Assembly: GCF_007003975.1 (NCBI RefSeq)
Contig: NZ_VFTC01000001.1
Span: forward strand, 372,001-436,000
DNA length: 64,000 nt
From: Mesorhizobium sp. WSM4306
Lineage (GTDB): Bacteria > Pseudomonadota > Alphaproteobacteria > Rhizobiales > Rhizobiaceae
Direction of reading: 5' to 3'
Made by a program: the position numbers and the translations under genes. Positions within the stretch are counted from its first letter, which is position 1; the number at the start of each line of letters is the position of its first letter. Below the pieces are notes generated by a model. It was not told where the DNA came from. It worked only from the letters and a program-made list of their open reading frames with translations, and ran no database searches. Positions 17,441-26,152 of the stretch are shown in pieces.

Positions 17441-19579
17441 CTACCGGTTACCGCCCAGCGCCGAGGCAAGGCGCACAAGCGAAAGGAACTCGGACCTGTA
17501 CCCAAACGGGTCGGCTCCTCGGGCGGCGGTGGCAATCTCCATGATCTTGTCGTAACCGAACTTCGCGGTCGCATCCTCGTCGCGCAGCTTCTGGCCGAAG
17601 GCGGCGACAGCGACGGAGAAGCGCTGGTCGGTGCTGGCCTGGTCGAAGGACTGGACCTCGTTGGCCGACGTCACCGGCGTGGTGATCAGCTTCGAGACAT
17701 CTTCGTTCGGCAGCTTGTAGCGGATCTTGACGAAGGCATATTCGTCGGCATTGGCGACGCCGCCATTGTTGACCGTTGCCTGGCCGTAGCGCAGCGGATC
17801 CATCTGCTCGCCGCCACTGCCTTTCGGCGTGATCTCATAGATGGCGGTGACCGAATGGCCGGAGCCGATATCGCCGGCATCGACGCGATCATTGTTGAAG
17901 TCTTCACGGTTCAAGGCGCGGGTTTCGTAGCCGATCAGCCGGTATTCCGAGACCTTGTTCGGGTTGAACTCGACCTGGATCTTGACGTCCTTGGCGATGG
18001 TGAACAGCGTCGAGGAGGCATCCTCGACCAGAACCTTCTCGGCCTCGGCCAACGTGTCGATATAGGCGGCGGTGCCGTTGCCGTTCTGGGCGATGGTCTG
18101 CATCATCTGGTCGTTTAGATTGCCGCGGCCGAAGCCGAACACCGACAGGAAGACGCCGGTCTTGCGCTCCTGCTCGATCAACCGCTTCAGGTCCTCGTCA
18201 TCAGTCTGGCCGACATTGAAGTCGCCGTCTGTGGCCAGCATCACACGGTTGATGCCGTCCTTGACGAAGGATTGCTGGGCAAGCTTGTAGGCTTCCTTGA
18301 TGCCCGCCTCGCCGGCCGTCGAGCCGCCGGGCGTCAGATTGTCGATGGCATTGAGGATCTTGTCCTTCTCGGTGACCTTGGTCGGCATCAGCACCGTGCC
18401 GGCGTCACCGGCATAGGTGACGATCGAGATGGTGTCGTCAGCCTTCAGCTTGCTGACCAGCAGCCGGAAAGCCGACTTGAGCAGCGGCAGCTTGTCCGGC
18501 TCGTCCATCGAGCCCGAGACGTCGATCAGGAACACCAGATTGGCCTTGGGCTGCTCGACCGGCTTGATGTCGAAACCCTTGATGGCGACGTGCATCAGCT
18601 TGGTGTGCCCGTTCCACGGCGTCGGCATGACGCTGACCGTCGAGTTGAACGGCGTCGAGGCCGAATCCGGACCCTTCCAGTCATAGGGGAAGTAATTGAC
18701 CATCTCCTCGACCCGCACCGTGTCGGCCTGCGGCAGGTAGCCCTGCTTCAGAGAGCCGCGCACGAAGGAATAGGAAGCGGTGTCAACGTCGATCGAGAAG
18801 GTCGAGACCGGATCCTGAAGGGCTGCATGCACCGGATTGGTTTTGAAATCCTCGACGCGGTCGCGGTTTGGCTCCTGCGGCGCAATCTGGTCGGCCGGCA
18901 ACGTGGAAGGCTGCTGCGGCGCCACCAGCTTGGATTCGGCGGTCCCCTGGACACGGCTTGCCCGCGCGGCATCGGCTGCTGGCGCAGGTGGTGCCAGCTG
19001 CATGATAACTCTGCCACCCGATGGTGCGGCCTCGGTGCTTGGCGCAGGCTCGGGCGCCTGCTGGTAAGTCTGCAAAGTGCCGCTCTCGCGTTGGTTCACC
19101 GTCGCCGGAGCCTCGGTCTTCGGGGGCGCGGTCGGCGTAACAAGCGCATCGTTGACGTCGCGGCTTCGCACCTCGGCGTCGGCATCGGCCTTCTTCAGGT
19201 CGCCTTCGGGCGCCTGCTTGTCTTTTGCCGGCGCGTTGGTTGCCGGCTTGTCGGCCAGCGTTTCGGTGATCTTCTCGTCGTTGCCGAACGGCGACGGCTG
19301 TTCCCTCAGCATGTGGAAGGTGGCGTATCCGGCGATCGGCAGGGCGACGAGCCCGGCAATGGCTGGCGTGGCGATGAGTTTCTTTTGCATGATCTCGCTC
19401 CAGAGCTTTTGTGCTCGCTCTGTGAGACGCAGCCCGCCAACCGATCCTTGGGTGGCGGCAGAAATATTTTCTTGATCATAGGCGCGCATGGCGGCTTCGA
19501 AGGCGCGTGCCTTAGCGCTCTCGCCCGGCGCCGGTACTGCTGCATCGCGCAGCCTGTTGAGTTCGTTGTCGTCGACCAT
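17441..19579 (-). CDS. von Willebrand factor type A domain protein (YfbK-like, DUF3520)
   Basis: A 712-residue protein. The N-terminal 65 residues are cytoplasmic and Glu/Arg-rich. A single membrane helix follows (KKLIATPAIAGLVALPIAGYA), then a Pro/Ala/Glu-rich linker to about residue 200, a YfbK-type N-terminal domain with TFSIDVDTASYSFVRGSL near 260, and a VWA domain with MIDAS motif DVSGSM near residue 350. The last 250 residues are the DUF3520-type C-terminus. VWA domains bind metal and mediate protein contacts; the function here is unknown. ATG 19579 follows the sigma-factor stop directly (an overlapping GTG is at 19585), with GGGGAAG as ribosome site. Cotranscription with the ECF sigma gene suggests a membrane sensor or partner, since the N-terminus faces the cytoplasm. 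Confidence 0.85.
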   Translation of the reverse strand: MVDDNELNRLRDAAVPAPGESAKARAFEAAMRAYDQENISAATQGSVGGLRLTERAQKLWSEIMQKKLIATPAIAGLVALPIAGYATFHMLREQPSPFGNDEKITETLADKPATNAPAKDKQAPEGDLKKADADAEVRSRDVNDALVTPTAPPKTEAPATVNQRESGTLQTYQQAPEPAPSTEAAPSGGRVIMQLAPPAPAADAARASRVQGTAESKLVAPQQPSTLPADQIAPQEPNRDRVEDFKTNPVHAALQDPVSTFSIDVDTASYSFVRGSLKQGYLPQADTVRVEEMVNYFPYDWKGPDSASTPFNSTVSVMPTPWNGHTKLMHVAIKGFDIKPVEQPKANLVFLIDVSGSMDEPDKLPLLKSAFRLLVSKLKADDTISIVTYAGDAGTVLMPTKVTEKDKILNAIDNLTPGGSTAGEAGIKEAYKLAQQSFVKDGINRVMLATDGDFNVGQTDDEDLKRLIEQERKTGVFLSVFGFGRGNLNDQMMQTIAQNGNGTAAYIDTLAEAEKVLVEDASSTLFTIAKDVKIQVEFNPNKVSEYRLIGYETRALNREDFNNDRVDAGDIGSGHSVTAIYEITPKGSGGEQMDPLRYGQATVNNGGVANADEYAFVKIRYKLPNEDVSKLITTPVTSANEVQSFDQASTDQRFSVAVAAFGQKLRDEDATAKFGYDKIMEIATAARGADPFGYRSEFLSLVRLASALGGNR

Positions 19580-19581
19580 TG

Positions 19582-20145
19582 TCACACTTCCCCGGCTGAA
19601 CGCATCAACGTCTTCAGCCGTTTCTTCGCTTCATGGATGTGCCAGGAAACCGTCGTCTCCGAGATTGCCATCGCCTCGGCGGCGGCCGCGTGGCTCAAAC
19701 CTTCGCCATAGACCAGAAGCACTGCATCGCGCTGCTTGTCCGGCAATTGCCGCACCGCTGCCCAGAGCGCCTCCGTGGGATCTTCGGGTTCGGCCGAGGC
19801 CTCGCCCGATATCATGCTGTAGGCGCCGTACGCCTCGGTCTTGACGTTTTCGCGCGTGGTCTTGCGCATCATGTCGCGCGCCGCATTCATCGTCACGGAA
19901 TAGAGCCATGTCGTGAACACACCGCCGCCGCGATAGTCGCGAATGGCCTTGCCGAGCCGGACGCAAACTTCCTGGGCAATGTCTTCGGCATCGGCCTTTT
20001 TTCCGCACCAGCGATAGGCGGCGCGATAGACGAAGTCGTAGTGCCGCTCCAGCAATTTGCCGAAGGCACCCCTATCTCCGCCCTTCGCCCGCCCGATCAA
20101 CTCGGCGTCGGAGGCTTCGCTTTCATCCAGCATCATCGCCATCAT
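19582..20145 (-). CDS. ECF-type RNA polymerase sigma factor
   Basis: A 187-residue sigma-70 family protein with only regions 2 and 4. Region 2 holds the core-binding DAEDIAQEVCVRLGKAI segment near residues 55-70 and TTWLYSVTMNAARDMMRK near 80-97. Region 4 holds an HTH with GLSHAAAAEAMAISETTVSWHI near 150. It directs RNA polymerase to a specific promoter set. No separate anti-sigma gene is seen; the downstream membrane VWA protein overlaps its stop and is the only candidate partner. ATG 20145 begins MMAMMLDESE, so several nearby starts are possible. The pair lies between two direct copies of a 122-bp repeat. Confidence 0.88.
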   Translation of the reverse strand: MMAMMLDESEASDAELIGRAKGGDRGAFGKLLERHYDFVYRAAYRWCGKKADAEDIAQEVCVRLGKAIRDYRGGGVFTTWLYSVTMNAARDMMRKTTRENVKTEAYGAYSMISGEASAEPEDPTEALWAAVRQLPDKQRDAVLLVYGEGLSHAAAAEAMAISETTVSWHIHEAKKRLKTLMRSAGEV

Positions 20146-20247
20146 TTGCCTGTTGGACGAAGGCTAATGGCCAATCCTTGGGGTTATGGAAAGATTTTTT
20201 TCCGGAGCAACGGATTCCAGATGCGCCATGCGCGACAGGTGTGTGGA

Positions 20248-20369
20248 GATTCAGGTCAGGCCGAGCCGAAAACGGTGGCTTTCGAGAACCGGAGCGGAGC
20301 GTACTTTTGGTACGCGAGCACCGGAAGCACAGAAAGCCGTCGTTTGCAGGCCGGCCTCACCTGAATATC
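20248..20369. repeat. RIME-like palindromic mosaic repeat, copy 2 (122 bp)
   Basis: Same length, orientation and end sequences as 17204-17325 (GATTCAGGTCAGGCCGAGCC at the left, CACCTGAATATC at the right) with scattered substitutions. Its right end overlaps the stop codon of the flavoprotein gene by two bases. Confidence 0.8.
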
Positions 20370-21546
20370 AACACACCTGGCCTGCGACCCAGCCGGACGA
20401 CCATGCCCACTGGAAATTGTAGCCGCCAAGCCAGCCCGTGACATCGACGACTTCGCCGATGAAAAACAGTCCCGGCACCGATTTCGCCTGCATCGTCTTC
20501 TGGTCGAGCCCGTTGGTATCGACGCCGCCAAGCGTCACTTCGGCGGTGCGGTAGCCCTCGGAGCCGGCCGGCTTGATGCGCCAGTCGTTGACGGCGGCTT
20601 CGACGGTTTTCATCTGCAGGTCTGTCAGGTCAGCGAGATTGCCGTCGATGCCGGTGCGCTCGGCGACCGCTTGTGCCAGGCGCTTCGGCAGATGGTTTGC
20701 CAGCACCGTCTGCACCGCTTGCCTGCCATTGACGCGCCGGGCGGCGCGAAGCAGCTCGGCCACATCCATTCCAGGCAGCATGGCGATGCGGATCTCGTCG
20801 CCCTCGCGCCAGTAGGACGATATCTGCAGGATGGAAGGCCCGCTCAAGCCCCGATGTGTGATCAGCATCGCCTCCGAAAACCGCGTCTTGCCGCAAGCGA
20901 CTTCGGCATCGACGGCGTTGCCGGCCAAGGGCGCCAGCCGTTCGAGCGTCCTGGCGTCGAAGGTGAGCGGCACCAGCGCCGGCCGCGTTTCCACCAGGGC
21001 GAGGCCGAATAGTGTTGCAACCTCGTAGCCAAAACCTGTCGCGCCCATCTTGGGGATCGACTTGCCGCCGCAGGCAACGACCAGAGACTGGCATGCGATC
21101 GCACCGCTGGAGAGGCTCAGGGTAAACCCTTCCGCGGTCCGGCTGACATCCCTCACCTCGGTCGACACCGCTAGTTCCGCACCCCGGTCCTGCATTTCGG
21201 AAACCAGCATGTCGATGATCTGGCGCGCAGAGCCATCGCAAAACAGCTGCCCCAGCGTCTTCTCGTGATAGGCGATGCCATGGCGTTCGACGAGTGCGAT
21301 GAAGTCGCGCTGCGTGTAGCGGCTAAGCGCCGAGATGCAGAAATGCGGATTGCCCGAGATGAAATTCTTCGGGCTGGTATGAATGTTGGTGAAATTGCAG
21401 CGGCCACCGCCCGAGATGCGGATCTTTTCGCCGGGCTTTGCCGCGTGATCGAGCACCAGAACCGAGCGGCCGCGCTTGCCTGCCTCGATGGCGCACATCA
21501 TCCCGGCCGCACCGGCGCCGATCACCACGACATCATAGGATTGCAT
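20368..21546 (-). CDS. HI0933/BaiN-family NAD(P)/FAD-dependent oxidoreductase
   Basis: A 392-residue flavoprotein of the HI0933 (YhiN/BaiN-like) family. It has the N-terminal Rossmann motif VVIGAGAAGMMCAIEAGKRG (residues 6-25), the family hallmark GGGRCNFTNIHTSPKNF near 46-62, a middle FACGGKSIPKMGATGFGYE-like block near 170, and the C-terminal GLFFIGEVVDVTGWLGGYNFQWAWSSG, quoted here in part. The family reduces C=C bonds or acts as a general flavin oxidoreductase; its physiological role in Alphaproteobacteria is unknown. Length and motifs are complete. It is not obviously coupled to its neighbours. Confidence 0.88.
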   Translation of the reverse strand: MQSYDVVVIGAGAAGMMCAIEAGKRGRSVLVLDHAAKPGEKIRISGGGRCNFTNIHTSPKNFISGNPHFCISALSRYTQRDFIALVERHGIAYHEKTLGQLFCDGSARQIIDMLVSEMQDRGAELAVSTEVRDVSRTAEGFTLSLSSGAIACQSLVVACGGKSIPKMGATGFGYEVATLFGLALVETRPALVPLTFDARTLERLAPLAGNAVDAEVACGKTRFSEAMLITHRGLSGPSILQISSYWREGDEIRIAMLPGMDVAELLRAARRVNGRQAVQTVLANHLPKRLAQAVAERTGIDGNLADLTDLQMKTVEAAVNDWRIKPAGSEGYRTAEVTLGGVDTNGLDQKTMQAKSVPGLFFIGEVVDVTGWLGGYNFQWAWSSGWVAGQVC

Positions 21547-21584
21547 CAGGCTGTTCGTTCCCGCTCGACCTGCGGTGTTCTAGA

Positions 21585-21628
21585 GCAATTCCAGGAAAAG
21601 TGTGAAACGGTTTTCCGTCCGGAATTGC
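21585..21628. repeat. Palindromic REP-like element (copy 1)
   Basis: GCAATTCC at 21585-21592 pairs with GGAATTGC at 21621-21628, with AGGAAAAGTGTG and GGTTTTCCGTCC inside. A second copy is at 36168-36211. It lies between two minus-strand genes. Confidence 0.75.
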
Positions 21629-21643
21629 GTTAAAACAAAGAGT

Positions 21644-21684
21644 TAGAGCAGGTCGCCGTTTCCGTGAAACGGTGAACTGCTCTA
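21644..21684. repeat. Short palindrome beside the REP-like element
   Basis: TAGAGCAG (21644-21651) pairs with CTGCTCTA (21677-21684), and CGTTTCCGTGAAACG forms an inner stem. It could fold as a hairpin downstream of neither strand's T-run, so it is called a repeat rather than a terminator. Confidence 0.6.
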
Positions 21685-21706
21685 GCAGGCCACCAACGGT
21701 AAGAAG

Positions 21707-22438
21707 TCAAGCCAGCGTTTCGGCAAAGAACGCCAGCAGCCGCTTCCAGTGGCGTTCGGCGCCGGCTTCATCATAGGAGCCGTGGTCCGGCATGCACCAG
21801 CCATGGCCGGAGCCGACATAATTCTCGATGACGTGGTCGACCTCGGCGACCCTGAGCGCTTCGGCCAGCCGCGCCGACTGCTCCGGCGGAAAGCTGCGGT
21901 CGACGCCGGCGGTGCCGATATAGACACGCGCCTTGATCGAGGCTGCCTTGCGGTGCGGGCTGTCGGGAGCCTCGCTCGCCAGATTGCCGCCATGGAAGCT
22001 CGCCGCGGCAGCGATCCGATCGGGATAGGTGGCCGCCGCATTCAGCGCCCGGCCGCCGCCCATGCAATAGCCCACGATGCCTACCGGCCCGGTAATGCCT
22101 TCCGCGGCCAGCGCGTCAAGGAAGGCGCCGCTATCGCGGATGGTCATGTCCTGCGTCGTGCCGGTAACCAGCGCCATCAGGGCTACTTTGGTCTCCTCCA
22201 CGGCAAACGCCGTTTTGGCATCGAACGGGCCATAGGGCGCACTGCGATAGAAAAGGTCCGGCACCAGCGCGGCATAGCCGTGCCCCGCAAGCCGCTCCGC
22301 CATCTCATCGAGCACGGGGCGTGGTCCGAAGGCGTCCATATAGAGGATCACGCCTGCCTTCGCCGGGCCGGCTGGGCGAAACAGCCCCGCTTTGGCCACG
22401 CCATCCTTGGTCTCGATCTCGATATCTCGCTTGGCCAT
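21707..22438 (-). CDS. Dienelactone hydrolase family protein
   Basis: A 243-residue alpha/beta hydrolase of the dienelactone hydrolase family. The nucleophile is the cysteine in GYCMGGG (near residue 124), and the C-terminal catalytic histidine is in GSGHGWCMPDH near 208-218; an Asp in AGVDRSF near 180 completes the triad. Family members hydrolyse dienelactones or other esters in the cytoplasm. The frame is open to 22843, but that extension is Arg/Ser-rich shadow; ATG 22438 follows GGAGCGGG. No aromatic-degradation genes adjoin, so the natural substrate is open. Confidence 0.85.
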   Translation of the reverse strand: MAKRDIEIETKDGVAKAGLFRPAGPAKAGVILYMDAFGPRPVLDEMAERLAGHGYAALVPDLFYRSAPYGPFDAKTAFAVEETKVALMALVTGTTQDMTIRDSGAFLDALAAEGITGPVGIVGYCMGGGRALNAAATYPDRIAAAASFHGGNLASEAPDSPHRKAASIKARVYIGTAGVDRSFPPEQSARLAEALRVAEVDHVIENYVGSGHGWCMPDHGSYDEAGAERHWKRLLAFFAETLA

Positions 22439-22550
22439 GGCCCGCTCCGTTTGAGTGTCGCGCGATACATATCCGGGACAGACGGCTGGGCAAGTCAGTC
22501 CAGGACCCGCCGCGTTCACAAATCCGTATCGCCGGCCGGAGATGGTCGCC

Positions 22551-23234
22551 TCAGCGGATGAACGCCGCCATGTGAAAGGCCTGTACGTCAGGGGGATAGC
22601 GATAGACCGTGCCATAGGGACAGGCGTTGCGGTCGAGGCAGCCGCCGCTCCGGCAAGGCGAACCGTTCGCTCCGCGCACATGCGCGAGGCACGACTGATA
22701 GGCAAACCCTTCAGTCGAATAGGCGTCGACCGGACAGGATTTAATGCAGGGTTTTTCGACACATGTGTCGCAAAGGTGAATCGATGCCTCAGACGCCTCA
22801 ATCGAGATCTCGTCCTCGAACAGCAGCGCGCCGCGATAGGCATGCCAAAGCCCGTACTTCGGATGCATGAGAATACCGAGCGGCGACGGTTTTAGCCCCT
22901 CAGCCCGCATCGCCCATTGCTGGAACGGCAGATACGGCCTGTCGGATGGCGACACGGCGCGCGCGCCAAATTTTTCCGCCACCGCGCCGATCACCTGGCG
23001 TGACCACGTGTCCAGCGGATTGGCGATAGTTTGCGGTTGTCGCTCGCGCCAGCGCAGGAAATGCGGCCACGGTGCCGCACCCGCCTGCCCCACCAGAAGG
23101 GCTGATTTGGCGAAAGCGCCTGACAGGCCAGAGGGCGGCTCCTCGCCTTCGGCGAAAGTGACGCAGCCGCGAAGAATGAGGCCGTTGGCGGAAAGCGCGG
23201 CCGCTATTTCGTCAGCCCGGTCGCGCACAATCAT
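22551..23234 (-). CDS. 4Fe-4S cluster protein (QueG/reductive-dehalogenase-like iron-sulfur module)
   Basis: A 227-residue protein. The C-terminal part has Cys155, Cys158, Cys163 and Cys167 (C-x2-C-x4-C-x3-CP) plus Cys182, Cys194, Cys199 and Cys205, enough for two 4Fe-4S clusters. The middle region (PYLPFQQWAMRAEGLKPSPL) and the iron-sulfur layout recall the C-terminal half of QueG and corrinoid reductive dehalogenases, proteins in which the Fe-S clusters feed electrons to cobalamin. It lies 89 bp from mttB2 on the same strand, downstream of it, so cotranscription is likely. A role as electron donor for corrinoid reactivation is an inference; a general ferredoxin-like role is the alternative. 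Confidence 0.7.
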   Translation of the reverse strand: MIVRDRADEIAAALSANGLILRGCVTFAEGEEPPSGLSGAFAKSALLVGQAGAAPWPHFLRWRERQPQTIANPLDTWSRQVIGAVAEKFGARAVSPSDRPYLPFQQWAMRAEGLKPSPLGILMHPKYGLWHAYRGALLFEDEISIEASEASIHLCDTCVEKPCIKSCPVDAYSTEGFAYQSCLAHVRGANGSPCRSGGCLDRNACPYGTVYRYPPDVQAFHMAAFIR

Positions 23235-23323
23235 CCCTTCTGGTCCGGGTCGGAGAATGCGCTCCGCCAGACTTCCTTGTGGATGATGTTGGCGACTTTA
23301 GCCCCGCCTGACTCGGGCTCCTT

Positions 23324-24898
23324 TCAAGTGAAGGCGTCAGCCATCGACGCCTTCTTCGTCGCGATGTAGTCCTTCAGGCCGTCGTCGATGCCCGGATCGA
23401 GATACGGCGCCTCGTAGGTTTCCAGCCAGCGGCGGGCGAGATCGTTGGCGCGTTGCGGCGCGGTCTTTTCGCCCTCGGCCAGCCACTGCTCGTAGGAATT
23501 GTTGTCGGCGATGCTGGAACGGTAGAAGGCGGTCTGGAAATTCGCCTGCGTGTGGTCGCAGCCGAGATAGTGGCTGCCCGGGCCGACCTGGCGGATGGCG
23601 TCCATCGCCTGGCCATTTTCCGACAGGTCGACACCCTCGGCGAACTTCTGCTGCATGCCGAGCTGGTCGATGTCCATCATGAATTTTTCGTAGCAGGATG
23701 CCAGTCCGCCTTCGAGCCAGCCAGCCGAATGCAGCACGAAATTGGTGCCGGCCAGAATGGTCGAGTTCAGCGTGTTGGCGCTTTCATAGGCTGCTTGTGC
23801 GTCCGGAACCTTGGACGCGCAGAGCGAGCCGCCGGTGCGGAACGGCAGGCCAAGACGGCGGGCCAGCTGTGCAGCGCCATAGGACACCAGCGACGGTTCC
23901 GGCGTGCCGAAGGTCGGCGCGCCCGACTGCATGGAGATCGACGAGGCGAAGGTGCCGAACAGCACCGGCGCGCCGGGACGGATCAGCTGCGTGAACGATG
24001 CGCCGGCGAGCACCTCGGCCAGAACCTGCGTGAGCGTGCCGGCGACCGTGACCGGGCTCATGGCGCCGGCAAGGATGAACGGCGTGACGATGCAGGCCTG
24101 GTTGTGACGCGAATAGACTTTCAGTGCACCCAGCATGGTTTCATCGAACACCATCGGCGAGTTGGCGTTGATCAGGCTGGTCAGCACGGTGTTGTTTTCG
24201 ACGAAATCGTCGCCGAACACGATCTTGGCCATGGCGACCGTGTCTTCGGCCCGCTCCGGCGCCGTCACCGACCCCATGAACGGCTTGTCGGAATACTTTA
24301 TGTGCGAATAGACCATGTCGAGATGGCGCTTGTTGACCGGCACGTCGACCGGCTCGCACACCGTGCCGCCCGAATGGTGGATGGATGGCGCCATGTAAGC
24401 GAGCTTCACGAAATTCTGGAAATCCTCGATCGTTGCATAGCGCCTGACGCCGTCGAGATCGCGCACGAAGGGCGGGCCGTAGACGGGCGCGAAGACGGTG
24501 GCGTTGCCGCCGATCTGCACCGAACGCTCTGCATTGCGCGCATGCTGGGTGTAGATGGGCGGCGCGGTCTTGAGCAGCGAACGGCAGAGACCCTTGGGAA
24601 AATGCACGCGCTCGCCCTTGACGTCGGCGCCGGCCTCTTTCCACAGTTGCAGCGCTTCGGCGTCGTCGCGAAAGATGATGCCGATCTCTTCCAGCACCGT
24701 ATCGGTGTTGTTTTCGATAATCGCCAGGCCTTCCTCGTTGAGGACCTCATAGATGTTGATCTTGCGCTTGATGTAGGTGAGCTGCGTGCCCGGTCCGCCG
24801 CCCGAGCGGGCCGCGCGCCTTGCCGCCGCGCCGCCGCTGGCCGCACGCCCGCGCCGCGCATTGGACGCTTCTTGGTCGACTGACGCGTTCTCACTCAT
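23324..24898 (-). CDS. MttB-family (non-pyrrolysine) corrinoid methyltransferase, paralog 2
   Basis: A 524-residue MttB-superfamily protein with the same blocks as paralog 1 at nearly the same positions: TPFILAGAMSPVTVAG near 271, FGTPEPSLVSYGAAQLARRL near 333, HSAGWLEGGL near 389 and QVGPGSHYLGCDHTQ near 437. Outside these the two proteins differ strongly, including the barrel segments that line the active site, so different substrates are likely. No amber codon interrupts it. The Ala/Arg-rich N-terminus (about 45 residues) is an extension before the family domain. It is divergent from the corrinoid-protein gene, with TTTGCG/CGCAAA sites in the shared promoter, so this is probably the methyltransferase that charges that corrinoid protein. 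Confidence 0.9.
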   Translation of the reverse strand: MSENASVDQEASNARRGRAASGGAAARRAARSGGGPGTQLTYIKRKINIYEVLNEEGLAIIENNTDTVLEEIGIIFRDDAEALQLWKEAGADVKGERVHFPKGLCRSLLKTAPPIYTQHARNAERSVQIGGNATVFAPVYGPPFVRDLDGVRRYATIEDFQNFVKLAYMAPSIHHSGGTVCEPVDVPVNKRHLDMVYSHIKYSDKPFMGSVTAPERAEDTVAMAKIVFGDDFVENNTVLTSLINANSPMVFDETMLGALKVYSRHNQACIVTPFILAGAMSPVTVAGTLTQVLAEVLAGASFTQLIRPGAPVLFGTFASSISMQSGAPTFGTPEPSLVSYGAAQLARRLGLPFRTGGSLCASKVPDAQAAYESANTLNSTILAGTNFVLHSAGWLEGGLASCYEKFMMDIDQLGMQQKFAEGVDLSENGQAMDAIRQVGPGSHYLGCDHTQANFQTAFYRSSIADNNSYEQWLAEGEKTAPQRANDLARRWLETYEAPYLDPGIDDGLKDYIATKKASMADAFT

Positions 24899-25044
24899 GA
24901 TCGTTTTCCCTAAAAACCGTTTGCGGCCGCATATCGCAGCTTCTCGCCCGGATCGTAGCCATGCACCCTATTCGAAACGGCCCGCCAGCGCCAACGCCTG
25001 TCGCAAAATCGACAAGAATTCCAATAGATTTGCGGTCGCTTTCC

Positions 25045-25064
25045 TTTTGCGGGAAGTCGCAAAT
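25045..25064. promoter_or_regulatory. TTTGCG-N6-CGCAAA operator in the mttB2/corrinoid divergent promoter
   Basis: Arms TTTGCG (25046-25051) and CGCAAA (25058-25063). Further half-sites lie at about 24998-25006 (TGTCGCAAA) and 25028-25039 (ATTTGCGGTCGC), so the 261-bp region carries a cluster of them. Similar sites precede 29480, 37874, 38287 and 45529. Confidence 0.55.
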
Positions 25065-25159
25065 CAGCTATGGATACACGCCCCCGCCGGGTTAGGTATT
25101 GACGCGATAAATTTGAGCCGCCGCGATCTCATCCCCGCGCGGCAAGGAGCCTGAGAAAA

Positions 25160-25858
25160 ATGTCCGACGACGAGATCATCCTCTCCGAGCTTTCCGACGA
25201 CGAGTTGGTGCAGCAGATGCACGACGATCTCTATGACGGGCTGAAGGAAGAGATCGAGGAAGGCACCAACATCCTGCTCGAGCGCGGCTGGGCGCCCTAC
25301 AAGGTGCTGACCGAAGCGCTGGTCGAAGGCATGCGCATCGTCGGCGAGGACTTCCGCGATGGCATCCTGTTCGTTCCGGAAGTGCTGTTGTCGGCCAACG
25401 CCATGAAGGCCGGCATGTTCATCCTGCGCCCGCTGCTCGCCGCCACCGGCGCCCCCAAGCAAGGGAAGATGGTGATCGGCACCGTCAAGGGCGACATCCA
25501 CGACATCGGCAAGAACCTCGTCGGCATGATGATGGAAGGCGCCGGCTTCGACGTCATCGACCTCGGCATCAACAATGCGGTCGAAAAATATCTCGACGCC
25601 ATCGAGCAGCACCAGCCAGACATCATCGGCATGTCGGCGCTTTTGACCACGACCATGCCCTACATGAAGGTCGTCATCGACACGATGAAGGAAAAGGGCA
25701 TTCGCGACGACTACGTCGTGCTGGTCGGCGGCGCGCCGCTCAACGAGGAATTCGGCAAGGCCGTCGGCGCCGACGCCTATTGCCGCGACGCGGCGGTGGC
25801 CGTCGAGACCGCCAAGGACTTCATGAAGCGCAAGCACAACGTGCGCGCTTCAGCCTGA
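25160..25858 (+). CDS. Methyltransferase cognate corrinoid protein
   Basis: A 232-residue protein with the two-domain build of MtbC/MttC/MtgC-type corrinoid carriers. An N-terminal four-helix cap (residues 10-95, ILLERGWAPYKVLTEALVEGM and DGILFVPEVLLSANAMK) precedes a Rossmann B12-binding domain with the base-off motif D-x-H-x-x-G at GDIHDIGKNLV; His114 is the lower cobalt ligand. GMSALLTTTMPYMK and VVLVGGAPLNEEF complete the cobalamin pocket. It would accept a methyl group from an MttB protein and give it to tetrahydrofolate through the enzyme at 31537. It is divergent from mttB2 and followed by a strong terminator, so it is probably transcribed alone. Confidence 0.93.
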   Translation: MSDDEIILSELSDDELVQQMHDDLYDGLKEEIEEGTNILLERGWAPYKVLTEALVEGMRIVGEDFRDGILFVPEVLLSANAMKAGMFILRPLLAATGAPKQGKMVIGTVKGDIHDIGKNLVGMMMEGAGFDVIDLGINNAVEKYLDAIEQHQPDIIGMSALLTTTMPYMKVVIDTMKEKGIRDDYVVLVGGAPLNEEFGKAVGADAYCRDAAVAVETAKDFMKRKHNVRASA

Positions 25859-25890
25859 TCTTTTCGGCAAGGCGCCTGGCCAACAATCGA

Positions 25891-25919
25891 AAGCCGCGCC
25901 TTGCAGCGCGGCTTTTTTG
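25891..25919 (+). terminator. Rho-independent terminator after the corrinoid protein
   Basis: AAGCCGCGC and GCGCGGCTT arms with a short TTGCA-type loop are followed by TTTTTT, 33 bases past the stop codon. Confidence 0.85.
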
Positions 25920-25946
25920 TTCCCAGCTATTGGAACGGTAGCGGCG

Positions 25947-26087
25947 TCAGGGTTTGGTGACCGTGTCGTCGATGGCTTTCGCGGTCGATTTGAGATCTCG
26001 GCCGACGCCGCGGACGGTGTTGGCGCAGGCCGTAAGCGCCAGGGCGCAGGCAAGGATTGCGATCGGCGCAACGCGTAACAGTTTCAT
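25947..26087 (-). CDS. Entericidin-like small lipoprotein
   Basis: A 46-residue protein starting at ATG 26087. It has a short basic N-terminus, a hydrophobic stretch (VAPIAILACALALTAC) ending in the lipobox LTAC, and a hydrophilic tail (NTVRGVGRDLKSTAKAIDD) typical of entericidin A/B family lipoproteins. The mature protein would be lipidated at that Cys and sit in the cell envelope. Family members are linked to stationary-phase or stress lysis, but most in Alphaproteobacteria are uncharacterised. It is divergent from the DUF1638 gene, with 65 bp between starts. Confidence 0.8.
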   Translation of the reverse strand: MKLLRVAPIAILACALALTACANTVRGVGRDLKSTAKAIDDTVTKP

Positions 26088-26152
26088 GGACGGTTTATCC
26101 CTCTCTCGATAGATTCGCCCCACAGCAACGAAGGCCGCTTCGACCGGGTTCC

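Noticed and set aside
18272..19711. A 479-codon plus-strand frame opposite the VWA gene
   Set aside because: The minus strand carries the VWA MIDAS motif and a membrane helix; this frame is Arg/Leu-rich shadow.
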